NCBI GenBank assembly: GCA_003661105.1
Contig: QMVM01000152.1
Span: forward strand, 1-5,388
Length of the DNA: 5,388 bases
Source of the DNA: Methanosarcinales archaeon
Lineage (GTDB): Archaea > Halobacteriota > Methanosarcinia > Methanosarcinales > Methanogasteraceae
Direction: 5' to 3'
The notes below the pieces were generated by a model. It worked only from the letters and a program-made list of their open reading frames with translations, made no database searches and was not told the origin of the DNA. This document shows positions 1 through 5,388 of this stretch, piece after piece (the stretch's first letter is position 1; every line of letters begins with the position of its first letter). The position numbers were made by a program, and so were the translations under genes.

Positions 1-491
1 ATCATCGGAAGATTTTCGGAAACTCCCTCCTCCAGTTCCTTGATCCGGTCAAGTGTCTGACGCGAGGTCTCAAGCACCCACCGGTCACGAACCAGTGCAT
101 CCACCACTGAGATCGTCTCCGGGCGGATCGAGGTCATCACACGCCCGTCTTCGGTCGTGTACACGCTAACCTTGCCGACCACTGCCATGAATTCGGGAAT
201 CGCCGCCTCTGTAAGTGCCCGCGTTGCATCCGGCTGGTACTGCCCGGCATACATAAAGAACGCGCCAGTCGGGTCAGATATCCGCGCCCGCCAGTATTCA
301 GTGTCGGTGCCGATGTCTTCCTTCTCGGTAAGCGTGCCGATGACAAAGACGCGGTTGACCTTCGCTCCTGTCGGCGTCAGCACGTACTGAGGTGCATACG
401 CATCATCCGGGTCACGTTCCAGCGCAACGGTTGTATCGGAGAGTTCCCTGGCAAAGATCCGGTATGCCACCTCTCTTGCAAAACTAGCCAT
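1..491 (-). CDS. RPA-associated OB-fold protein (COG3390-like), 3' end outside the window
   Basis: The first 163 residues are visible and the frame is open to the window edge. The family is encoded directly behind RPA genes in many euryarchaea (the Rpa/Rpap pairs of Haloferax) and is thought to work with RPA on single-stranded DNA. In the sequence I see MASFAREVAYRIFARE at the N-terminus, then APQYVLTPTGAKVNRVF (about 33-49). An OB-fold-like strand pattern follows: VFVIGTLTE (48-56), YWRARISDPTGAFFMYAG (66-83) and MAVVGKVSVY (102-111). A charged segment that looks helical begins near 142 (ETSRQTLDRIKELEEG). The ATG at 491 is chosen because it lies one base after the RPA stop (TGA-A-ATG) and has a perfect GGAGGTGA ribosome binding site six bases upstream. 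It is therefore co-transcribed and probably translationally coupled with RPA. The family call is from pattern recognition, and the C-terminal length is unknown. Confidence 0.87.
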   Translation of the reverse strand, partial: MASFAREVAYRIFARELSDTTVALERDPDDAYAPQYVLTPTGAKVNRVFVIGTLTEKEDIGTDTEYWRARISDPTGAFFMYAGQYQPDATRALTEAAIPEFMAVVGKVSVYTTEDGRVMTSIRPETISVVDALVRDRWVLETSRQTLDRIKELEEGVSENLPM

Positions 492-492
492 T

Positions 493-1728
493 TCAGGTCA
501 CCTCCGCAAGCAGGGCATCGACCCCATTGTCAGGTAATCCTTCCACTAGCTGGACATTCTCGACGAGCATGTACCGGTCAAGAAGGCTCCCTGACATGGT
601 GTAATATCTACAGAGGAGCCGTTTCTTCATCTCGTCCTGCACCACGCCCTGGTCAAGCGCGTCCACAGCCATCTCTTTTGCCTCCTCAAGCGTGATACCA
701 CTGATACTCTCGGTGATCTCGCGGTTGAAGAGCGCTTCCTGTACCATGATCCCGTTATCCAGCACCGCTTTGATCCGGAGGTCATGGATTCCATCCACAT
801 TCCCGTGTTCCATGCACGTCCCCTTCATGAGCGCACGGTTGCACATCGGGCAACGCCTGATCAGTCCGGAACCGTCCTGGATATGAACCATGGCGCCTGT
901 GAACTCGGTTGTAGAGAACCCCACCTCGATATCTTCATCCAGTTCCTTAATCGATGAGTTCTTGTTAAACTTCACGCTGAACCGTTCTTCAAACTCATCT
1001 GTCGTCAGATTCTCGAATGAGTAACTCTTGCCCTCAACGAGTGATGGTAACTCGGATTTCGCCCACTTAATGAACTTGATCGTCCCGGTTTCGTCCCCTA
1101 TGAGTCCGACCTGATCGATCGACTCGTGCTCGCTATCCCACAACTGGACAACCTTTGCATGGAGGTTGATCCACTTGTTACTCTCGGTGATGCTGTCTAT
1201 CTCAACCAGTTGCGCTTCCCGGTCGGGGGTTTCGACCGCCTCATCAAGCTCCTGGATACGGGTGGTTCGGTTCATCTTCACGCTGAAACGCCCCTCCCAT
1301 TCGTCGGTGGTCATATTCTCAAGGGAATAACTCTTTCCCTCCAGAAGTTCCGGTAAGTTGGATTTTGTCCACTTAACAAACTTGATCGTCCCGGTCTCGT
1401 CTCCGATGAGCCCGACCTGACTGATCGCCGGGGAAGTACTATCCCACAACTGGACGACCTTCGCACGCAGATTGACCCACTGTTCGCTCTGGTTGATGTC
1501 GGATATCTGCATGGATGATGCAGCTCCCTGCGGAGTGCCATAATAGTCCTCTCGTTTGAGGTTGTGTTCCCGCAGAAAGCGATTGACAACGCTGCGCTCT
1601 GCCTCTGCGATCGGGACCTTGAACCGTTCGGTCAGATCGCTAAGCCGCCGCTCGATCTCAGGAAGTTCAATCTCGGCATTCAGTTCAAGGAACCGTTTTC
1701 GTATCTGTTCGGATTTTTCTTGGATCAT
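493..1728 (-). CDS. rpa: Replication protein A: two OB-folds plus zinc finger
   Basis: Complete protein of 411 residues that should bind and protect single-stranded DNA in replication, recombination and repair. A charged helical N-terminal segment (about 1-65) is followed by two OB-folds. They begin at WVNLRAKVVQLWD (84) and WINLHAKVVQLWD (186), and both contain GLIGDETGTIKF (106 and 208). A C-terminal third DNA-binding module carries a zinc finger with ligands C293, C296, C305 and H308 (CPMC, eight residues, CMEH). Two OB-folds plus a zinc finger is the arrangement described for Methanosarcina acetivorans RPA2 and RPA3. The start at 1728 is supported by AGGAGG six bases upstream. The gene has its own promoter-like element and leads a two-gene operon with the RPA-associated gene. 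The two OB-folds are about 70 % identical, so they look like an internal duplication. A diverged copy of its 5' end lies at 4940-5292. I see no lesion in this copy. Confidence 0.95.
   Translation of the reverse strand: MIQEKSEQIRKRFLELNAEIELPEIERRLSDLTERFKVPIAEAERSVVNRFLREHNLKREDYYGTPQGAASSMQISDINQSEQWVNLRAKVVQLWDSTSPAISQVGLIGDETGTIKFVKWTKSNLPELLEGKSYSLENMTTDEWEGRFSVKMNRTTRIQELDEAVETPDREAQLVEIDSITESNKWINLHAKVVQLWDSEHESIDQVGLIGDETGTIKFIKWAKSELPSLVEGKSYSFENLTTDEFEERFSVKFNKNSSIKELDEDIEVGFSTTEFTGAMVHIQDGSGLIRRCPMCNRALMKGTCMEHGNVDGIHDLRIKAVLDNGIMVQEALFNREITESISGITLEEAKEMAVDALDQGVVQDEMKKRLLCRYYTMSGSLLDRYMLVENVQLVEGLPDNGVDALLAEVT
498..505 (-). promoter_or_regulatory. Ribosome binding site of the RPA-associated gene
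   Basis: GGAGGTGA read on the minus strand is fully complementary to the archaeal 16S rRNA 3' end. It lies six bases before the ATG at 491 and inside the last codons of the RPA gene (Glu-Val-Thr-stop). It fixes the downstream start and suggests coupled translation. Confidence 0.85.
937..1173 (-). repeat. Second OB-fold repeat unit of RPA (residues 186-264)
   Basis: This is the second unit of a tandem in-gene duplication. It lies 102 codons after the first and shares runs such as AKVVQLWDS, QVGLIGDETGTIKF, EGKSYS and TTDE. By hand alignment about 59 of 83 residues match. The divergence is greatest in the loop after the first strand (EHESID against TSPAIS) and at the C-terminal end. Confidence 0.85.
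1243..1479 (-). repeat. First OB-fold repeat unit of RPA (residues 84-162)
   Basis: This is the first unit of the OB-fold duplication, starting at WVNLRAKVVQLWD. The truncated RPA copy near 4940 breaks off about ten residues into the equivalent of this unit, so that copy holds no complete OB-fold. Confidence 0.85.
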
Positions 1729-1734
1729 GACATT

Positions 1735-1740
1735 CCTCCT
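1735..1740 (-). promoter_or_regulatory. Ribosome binding site of rpa
   Basis: AGGAGG on the minus strand, six bases before the ATG at 1728. In the duplicated copy the equivalent bases read AGAGGG and the start codon is ATA, so both initiation signals differ there. Confidence 0.8.
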
Positions 1741-1775
1741 GTCATTGGGTTATGGTTCATCCTCAAACATCCGAA

Positions 1776-1783
1776 TAGATAAA
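1776..1783 (-). promoter_or_regulatory. Probable TATA-like promoter element of rpa
   Basis: TTTATCTA on the minus strand, about 50 bases before the rpa start. An archaeal start site about 25 bases downstream would fall near 1755, giving a leader of roughly 27 bases that contains the AGGAGG site. The element and the bases around it (CCTTTATCTAT, then GATGTTTGAGGAT) are conserved in the duplicated copy at 5257-5264. The match to a consensus TATA box is moderate and no TFB site is obvious. Confidence 0.45.
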
Positions 1784-1835
1784 GGTATACTCGGAGAGCG
1801 GGGTGAATGTGATTCATGGGAACGATGCCACGACA

Positions 1836-1850
1836 ATCAGAGAATCTGAT
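1836..1850. repeat. Short perfect inverted repeat upstream of the rpa promoter
   Basis: ATCAGA-GAA-TCTGAT has two perfect six-base arms around three bases. It lies about 55 bases upstream of the TATA-like element and just outside the block shared with the duplicated copy. It could be an operator half-site pair, but a palindrome this size can occur by chance. Confidence 0.25.
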
Positions 1851-1894
1851 GACCCCTATCACGACACTCAGAACCGATTTGTTCCAGTCGGCTG

Positions 1895-1944
1895 TTTCAT
1901 TGTTTCAAATTTTAAATATTCTCATTAAAACAACTCTAATTTTT
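1895..1944 (-). terminator. AT-rich spacer, possible transcription end of the helicase unit
   Basis: The sequence becomes strongly AT-rich just after the in-frame TGA at 1945-1947. On the minus strand there is one TTTT run followed by ATTTAAAATTT. Archaeal termination needs only short T-runs, so the upstream unit could end here. There is no stem-loop and the T-runs are short. The same stretch could instead be a distal promoter for rpa. Confidence 0.25.
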
Positions 1945-2055
1945 TCAATCGTGATCTACTCCCGCCTCTCTGTCTTCCGAATCGGCAATCAACTTTTCAT
2001 CATCTCCTTTCAGTCCAATGCTCATACGCTCGTGGGTATGTTTTTCGAATCTCCT
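1945..2055 (-). other. In-frame coding-like extension behind the helicase TAG stop
   Basis: The helicase frame ends at TAG (2056-2058), but the same frame stays open for 36 more codons to TGA at 1945-1947. The translation is hydrophilic and rich in charge (it contains MSIGLKGDDEKLIADSEDRE), unlike the AT-rich spacer that begins right after the TGA. The simplest reading is that this is the original C-terminal tail of the helicase, cut off by a CAG-to-TAG type change. A 36-codon open stretch can also arise by chance. Readthrough of TAG as pyrrolysine is possible only if the genome carries the pyl genes, which cannot be seen here. Confidence 0.4.
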
Positions 2056-4296
2056 CTACTGAATATGCTTTGGATTTCTCGAATGAGTTTCTTCTTCGGC
2101 AGACAAAGGTGGTGTACGCTCACGTTTCTTACAATAGTTAACAATTTCTTTTAAAAACTGATCTCCGTATTTCTTCAATTTTATTTCACGAATACCATTT
2201 ATATTTTGGAGACTTGGTATATCCTGGGGAACTATGGCAGCCATTGCCGCCAAAATAGAATCGTGGAAAATGATTATAGACGGTACATTTGTTTCCTCAG
2301 CGATTTTTTTCCTCAAATTCACTAAAATTTCAAATAGATCGCGATCAAAGTCTTCACCAACATCTTCGTGCGCCACTTGAACTGCTTCTGGTTTTTTCGA
2401 TAGAATGCCTTCTTTTTTGGCGGAGAAAGGTAACACGTTTTCACATCCCCCGTACTTTTGTGACCCCTCTCTGACTATCTGATTCTCTGGTTTCATGGCA
2501 TCCCGCCTGAGCCGCTTCCGAACCCGATCCAGTGCAGCCCCAACATCAACTGGTTTGTCAGACTCTTCTTGTGCTGGTGCAGGGGGTGGAGCAGAAGATT
2601 TCCGAGATTTCGGTGGTGTATAAGGAGGTTTTCCCAGCAGTTCGTGAAGTATCATTATCGCCGCATGTTTATCCAGCGGTTCGTTGTGATTGCCACATTT
2701 GGGCGACTGTATGCAGCTTGGGCACCCGTCATGGCATGGACAGCCTTCAACGGCTTTCAGAGTAACCTCAAGAATATCGAGTATTATTTCATAGCCTCTC
2801 TCTGCATAACCCACGCCGCCACGATGTCCGTCATATACAAATACCCCCGACCTCCCATTGAGATCGTTGTGGTTGGGCGTTGCTATGCCACCCACATCAT
2901 TCCTGTCCGCTAAAAGACGCAGCGGGTACATCGCGATCATGGCGTGCTCGATAGCGTGGATGCCCCCCGCAAAATCAAGATTATGTTCTTCGACAAGGTT
3001 CGTGAATCTGTCGGGAAGTTCGATCCAGAGGGCTACAGTTTCAAGAGAGAGATTCGGCATATCCAAAAGGCATGACTCTATTACAATATCCCTAAAATAC
3101 TTGTATTTCTTGTACTCGGTCACCTGCTCCACCACCTCAACGTCTCCAAGACCAACTTTTGCATCTCTGCATGATGGTAGGGGTTTCTCCGTATATTTCT
3201 CTTTTATGGATATATCAGAAGTGAATAAGGCTTTAGTATAATATTCTGCTTTTGTTTCTTCGGCACGTATCTCTTTCTTGTCGTGGTCAAGCTTGATGAC
3301 CTGATATGGTGTGCCTATATGCAGGTATATGGCACCCTCAAAAGCTTCCTTGAATGCCATCGCCTTTTCAATCCCCTTTTCGATTAGAATACGCTGCCCA
3401 CCGCTGAATGTGAATATTGAGTAAGTATCCTGACTTATACCGCGGATGGAGACTTGCATGTGGGGGTTCGGATTCACTGCTGACTTGCTCTCATCTCCTG
3501 TTAAGAGCCCTTCTGCCTCAAGCATCTCGATTGTCCTTGCTGACCCGCTTCCAAAGTATTTTTCATCTTCTTCTGTGAGGGGCATCTCATTTGCCGCACA
3601 TAGGATATGACCCGCTTGAATATACGGGTTTGATACGTTGAGTACTGCCTCTTCGCTACTCGTGCCGAAGAACTCTTCGGGATATTGCATATAGTACTGA
3701 TCAAGAGCGTTCAAACCTGCCACCAGCACAACAACACTCTCTTTATCACCCCTTCCAGCCCGTCCTGCTTGCTGTCTTGTATTCATGATGGTGCCTGGAT
3801 ATTTATCAATGATACACGCGTCCAGCCCGCCGATATTTATGCCAAGCTCAAGTGCATTGGTTGATATAACTCCGCGGAGAGTTCCATCAGACAGTTTCTT
3901 TTCGATGCCCTCGCGTTCTTTGCCGAAATACCCGGCTCTATAGGGGGAAATTTTATCCACCAGGTCATGCAATTCTTTTTCACGAAGGCTGCGCTTAGCT
4001 GCTACATACATTCGTTCCACGCCTTGTCTCGACCGGGTAAATGCGATGGTCTGAAGTCCGTACAGTATAAATGCGCCGAAAAGCTTACGCGACTCAGTGA
4101 AACTGCTTTTCCTGACGTTAAAACCCCACTCGTTGACATATCTTGGCGGGTTCCAGAAGATAAATTTCTGAGGACCTCTGCCAGAGCCGTCCCTGTCAAT
4201 TGCAGTAACTTTCCTGCCAATCAGAGCACCTGTGTGCTCACCGGGGTTTCCTATAGTGGCTGAGCAGCAGATATACTTCGGATGCGCACCATAATT
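2056..4296 (-). CDS. Helicase C-terminal fragment (motifs III to VI, cysteine cluster, HRDC)
   Basis: Homology resumes at base 4296 with NYGAHPKYICCSATIGNP, one base out of frame from the N-terminal part. It runs without a stop to TAG at 2056. The first possible start in this frame is the GTG at 4020 (VERMYVAAKRS, 654 residues), which lies inside motif IV and has no obvious ribosome binding site, so it is an artefact of the break. The fragment holds the second RecA domain, a CPC-HDG-CPSC cluster followed by C748, a Pro/Ala-rich linker (about 770-800), and an HRDC-like segment (LFEILVNLRKKIAEE, then VPSIIIFHDSILAAMA and LQNINGIREIKLKKYGDQFL). HRDC domains, known from RecQ and RNase D, help in binding structured or single-stranded DNA. 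Confidence 0.8.
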   Translation of the reverse strand, partial: NYGAHPKYICCSATIGNPGEHTGALIGRKVTAIDRDGSGRGPQKFIFWNPPRYVNEWGFNVRKSSFTESRKLFGAFILYGLQTIAFTRSRQGVERMYVAAKRSLREKELHDLVDKISPYRAGYFGKEREGIEKKLSDGTLRGVISTNALELGINIGGLDACIIDKYPGTIMNTRQQAGRAGRGDKESVVVLVAGLNALDQYYMQYPEEFFGTSSEEAVLNVSNPYIQAGHILCAANEMPLTEEDEKYFGSGSARTIEMLEAEGLLTGDESKSAVNPNPHMQVSIRGISQDTYSIFTFSGGQRILIEKGIEKAMAFKEAFEGAIYLHIGTPYQVIKLDHDKKEIRAEETKAEYYTKALFTSDISIKEKYTEKPLPSCRDAKVGLGDVEVVEQVTEYKKYKYFRDIVIESCLLDMPNLSLETVALWIELPDRFTNLVEEHNLDFAGGIHAIEHAMIAMYPLRLLADRNDVGGIATPNHNDLNGRSGVFVYDGHRGGVGYAERGYEIILDILEVTLKAVEGCPCHDGCPSCIQSPKCGNHNEPLDKHAAIMILHELLGKPPYTPPKSRKSSAPPPAPAQEESDKPVDVGAALDRVRKRLRRDAMKPENQIVREGSQKYGGCENVLPFSAKKEGILSKKPEAVQVAHEDVGEDFDRDLFEILVNLRKKIAEETNVPSIIIFHDSILAAMAAIVPQDIPSLQNINGIREIKLKKYGDQFLKEIVNYCKKRERTPPLSAEEETHSRNPKHIQ

Positions 4297-4300
4297 ACGC
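4295..4300 (-). other. Frameshift site in the helicase gene
   Basis: The minus strand reads CTA AAT CGC GTA TGC GCG TAA TTA TGG. Skipping the T at 4297 gives RVCANYGAHPKYICCSAT, which I recognise as the usual spacing between the DExH region and the SAT motif in this family. A single inserted base therefore explains the break completely. CGCGTA occurs twice within 14 bases here, which may favour slippage. There is no purine-rich stimulator upstream as in the bacterial RF2 programmed frameshift. Confidence 0.75.
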
Positions 4301-4939
4301 GCATACGCGATTTAGTCTTCTCAGGAGATTCGCCATGTTGCTGCCCATTACGCCACGGTAATAATGGCTCTCGTCTACCACAATATACTGCAAGTTTGAA
4401 AGAAATCTCTTCCAGATACGATGCCATTGCAGAAAACTCATGTGGATCATCTCAGGATTTGTAAGAATGATTTGGGAATTTCCAGACCTTACCGCCCGTT
4501 TTTCATCACCACTCATCGTGCCAATGTACTTGTCAATTTCCGAATCTGTGCCAAGTTCATCTCTGAATTCGACGAAATTTTTATACTGATCATTGACCAG
4601 CGCATTAAGCGGAGCGATATAAAGGGTGGTTGCATCCGGATCATCCATGACCACCTCGAAGATCGGGAGCATGTATGAGAGTGACTTTCCACTGGCTGTA
4701 CTCGTCACCAAAACAATATCCTCTCCTGCTCTAACATGCTCGATGGCTTCTACCTGATGGCTATATAGTTGTTCTATCCCCATCTGACTTAATGCGAAGT
4801 TTATCAAAGGCTTTAGTTCAATTGATGCGTGTTCCGGATCCTTAAAAGATGTATCTTCTATGTGTACAATCTGACCCTCATAGATCTTAGATGATTTGAT
4901 GTCTTCGATTATATTGGATATCGGCATTTTTCCCACCAT
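4295..4939 (-). CDS. Helicase N-terminal fragment (first RecA domain, motifs Q to II)
   Basis: Open frame of 214 residues ending at TAA (4295-4297). It contains the nucleotide-binding half of the helicase: the Q-like motif, Walker A lysine K85, and DESH at 189-192 in VVDESHYYRG. It lacks SAT and everything after it, so alone it should not be a working helicase. The first ATG is at 4939. The ATG at 4927 (MPISNIIEDIK) is the more likely original start, because bases 4928-4940 still align with the end of the RPA remnant. A weak GGTGGG lies four bases before it. Upstream, the frame continues open into the RPA remnant with no ATG, GTG or TTG in frame. Confidence 0.8.
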   Translation of the reverse strand: MVGKMPISNIIEDIKSSKIYEGQIVHIEDTSFKDPEHASIELKPLINFALSQMGIEQLYSHQVEAIEHVRAGEDIVLVTSTASGKSLSYMLPIFEVVMDDPDATTLYIAPLNALVNDQYKNFVEFRDELGTDSEIDKYIGTMSGDEKRAVRSGNSQIILTNPEMIHMSFLQWHRIWKRFLSNLQYIVVDESHYYRGVMGSNMANLLRRLNRVCA

Positions 4940-5209
4940 CTTTGCACTCGGATTGACCCACTGTTCGCTCTGGTTGATATCGGTTATCCACGTGGACGAT
5001 GCCGCACCCTCTGGAATGTCATTATAGTCCGCTCGCTTGATCCCGTGTTCCCGCAGGAAGTAGCTGATGACGCTTCGCTCTGCCTCTGCGATCGGGACAT
5101 TGAACCGTTCGGTCAGATTGCTAAGCCGCCGCTCGATCTCGGGGGATTCAATCTCGACATTCAGTTCGAGGAATCGTTTTCGTATCTGTTCGGATGTTTC
5201 ATCGATTAT
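4940..5209 (-). pseudogene. Truncated second copy of the rpa 5' end, fused in frame to the helicase
   Basis: Ninety codons align without an indel to codons 1-90 of the intact rpa gene at an offset of 3481 bases. They keep SEQIRKRFLELN, PEIERRLS, VPIAEAERS and SDINQSEQWVN-like segments. About 75 % of residues and 84 % of bases match. The codon matching the intact start is ATA instead of ATG, and there is no in-frame ATG, GTG or TTG before the helicase methionine at 4939. An in-frame TGA lies at 5231-5233. The copy ends in the first strand of the first OB-fold, so no complete DNA-binding domain remains. It is either a dead fragment that now forms the leader of the helicase message, or an N-terminal extension of the helicase made from a rare non-AUG start. 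The first is more likely. Confidence 0.8.
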
Positions 5210-5256
5210 AATATTCCCTCTGCCATTGGGTCATGTTTAATCCTCAAACATCCGGA

Positions 5257-5264
5257 TAGATAAA
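5257..5264 (-). promoter_or_regulatory. Duplicated rpa-type TATA-like element upstream of the helicase unit
   Basis: TTTATCTA in the same context as at 1776-1783. If active, transcription would start near 5235 and give the helicase message a leader of about 300 bases made of the rpa remnant. No other promoter is obvious between here and the helicase start. Confidence 0.4.
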
Positions 5265-5358
5265 GGCACTCGAAGAGTGGGGTGAATGTGATGCCGGGAT
5301 TTGGTTCCTACCGCAGAATGACGGTCAGCACCAGAGGACGTGGCAGCCCCGGTGCGAA

Positions 5359-5370
5359 GATAAATTTATG
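5359..5370 (+). promoter_or_regulatory. Palindromic TATA-like element near the window edge
   Basis: GATAAATTTATG with a perfect ATAAATTTAT core, preceded on the plus strand by the purine-rich GCGAA that could serve as a TFB recognition element. It would place a plus-strand start near the window edge, for a divergent gene outside the window. Because the core is symmetric it could also serve the minus strand. Confidence 0.3.
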
Positions 5371-5388
5371 TGGAGTGGATGCAAATGG

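Larger units (their letters stand above)
1459..1813 (-). repeat. Direct repeat, copy 1: 5' region of the intact rpa gene
   Basis: It covers the rpa promoter, leader and first 90 or so codons. It pairs with 4940-5292 in the same orientation, so the helicase lies between two direct repeats. The match ends upstream in GGGGTGAATGTGAT (1800-1813). Confidence 0.8.
2056..4939 (-). pseudogene. COG1205 (MrfA/YprA/Hrq1-type) helicase with HRDC domain, frameshifted
   Basis: The whole gene gives about 960 residues if one base near 4297 is skipped. It is a superfamily 2 helicase. Relatives such as Bacillus MrfA and yeast Hrq1 are 3'-to-5' DNA helicases linked to repair of cross-links and other damage. 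All core motifs are present across the two frames: Q-like LYSHQ (58-62), Walker A TSTASGKS (79-86), APLNALV (109-115), TNPEM (160-164), DESH (189-192), SAT (226-228), AFTRSR (299-304), STNALELGINIGGLD (359-373) and QQAGRAGRG (389-397). A cysteine cluster typical of the family's C-terminal domain follows (C733, C735, C739, C742, C748). Then come a proline-rich linker and an HRDC domain (about 866-938). The gene is fused in frame behind an RPA remnant. The break could be real decay or a sequencing error. It is visibly more AT-rich than the rpa genes. Confidence 0.85.
4940..5292 (-). repeat. Direct repeat, copy 2: upstream of the helicase
   Basis: Hand alignment to copy 1 gives about 84 % identity. 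The coding part has no indels and there is one two-base indel just upstream of the TATA-like element. Changes are spread along the whole length, so the duplication is not recent or the copy came from a different strain or paralogue. Confidence 0.8.

Noticed and set aside
137..390. Open frames on both strands within the RPA-associated gene
   Set aside because: They lie in other frames of a well-supported gene and have no plausible domain or ribosome binding site.
1750..1770. Six-codon leader peptide MFEDEP before rpa
   Set aside because: Its ATG lies upstream of the expected transcription start, and the duplicated copy changes its length to four codons.
1816..2154. Plus-strand open frame of 112 codons
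   Set aside because: It is mostly antisense to the helicase tail and the AT-rich spacer. Its hydrophobic translation is what the complement of a charged protein gives, and no family is recognisable.
2289..3241. Several plus-strand open frames of 61-127 codons
   Set aside because: All are antisense to the conserved second RecA domain, cysteine cluster and HRDC region of the helicase.
4002..4220. Minus-strand 72-codon frame bridging the helicase gap
   Set aside because: It is out of frame with both helicase parts. The true continuation runs in the C-terminal fragment's frame from 4296 without interruption.
4291..4303. Programmed +1 frameshift, as in bacterial RF2
   Set aside because: GCG-TAA has a stop in the A site, but there is no upstream purine-rich stimulator and no slippery codon, and such control is not known for this helicase family.
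5199..5234. Eleven-codon mini-frame MTQWQREYYNR over the remnant start
   Set aside because: It exists only in the duplicated copy, has no ribosome binding site and is too short to support.
1..5388. CRISPR array, tRNA, rRNA, transposase or defence-system genes
   Set aside because: I saw no regularly spaced repeats, no tRNA-like cloverleaf and no transposase or nuclease motifs. The only helicase is better explained as a repair-type COG1205 enzyme.

Overview
The window looks like chromosomal DNA of a methanogen-type euryarchaeon (Methanomicrobia in the broad sense; I cannot name a genus). The evidence is a replication protein A (RPA) with two OB-folds and a zinc finger followed by its RPA-associated OB-fold partner, strong GGAGG-type ribosome binding sites, TATA-like promoter elements, and a COG1205-type helicase. 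All convincing genes lie on the minus strand, so transcription runs from high to low coordinates.

Layout in transcription order. (1) 5293-5388: about 100 bases with no clear gene and a palindromic TATA-like element near the edge. (2) 4940-5292: a diverged second copy of the promoter and 5' end of the RPA gene. It keeps an open frame of about 90 codons, but its start codon is ATA, and it is truncated exactly where the helicase frame begins. (3) 2056-4939: a large superfamily 2 helicase of the MrfA/YprA/Hrq1 type (COG1205) with a cysteine-cluster C-terminal domain and an HRDC domain. It is about 960 codons once a single-base frameshift near 4297 is corrected. Behind its TAG stop the same frame stays open for 36 more coding-looking codons (to 1945), so the C-terminus may also be truncated. 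(4) 1814-1944: AT-rich spacer. (5) 1728-493: intact RPA gene with its own promoter and ribosome binding site. (6) 491-1: the RPA-associated protein gene, one base behind the RPA stop and running off the window.

The RPA pair is an ordinary single-stranded DNA binding operon. The unusual part is the upstream unit. A repair-type helicase sits between two direct copies of the rpa 5' region (offset 3481 bases, about 84 % identical), and it is fused in frame to an RPA N-terminal remnant that lacks a conventional start. As written the helicase is broken at least once. It could be a decaying gene that once used a duplicated rpa promoter, or the frameshift could be a sequencing error in a working gene. 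I see no CRISPR array, tRNA, rRNA or transposase.
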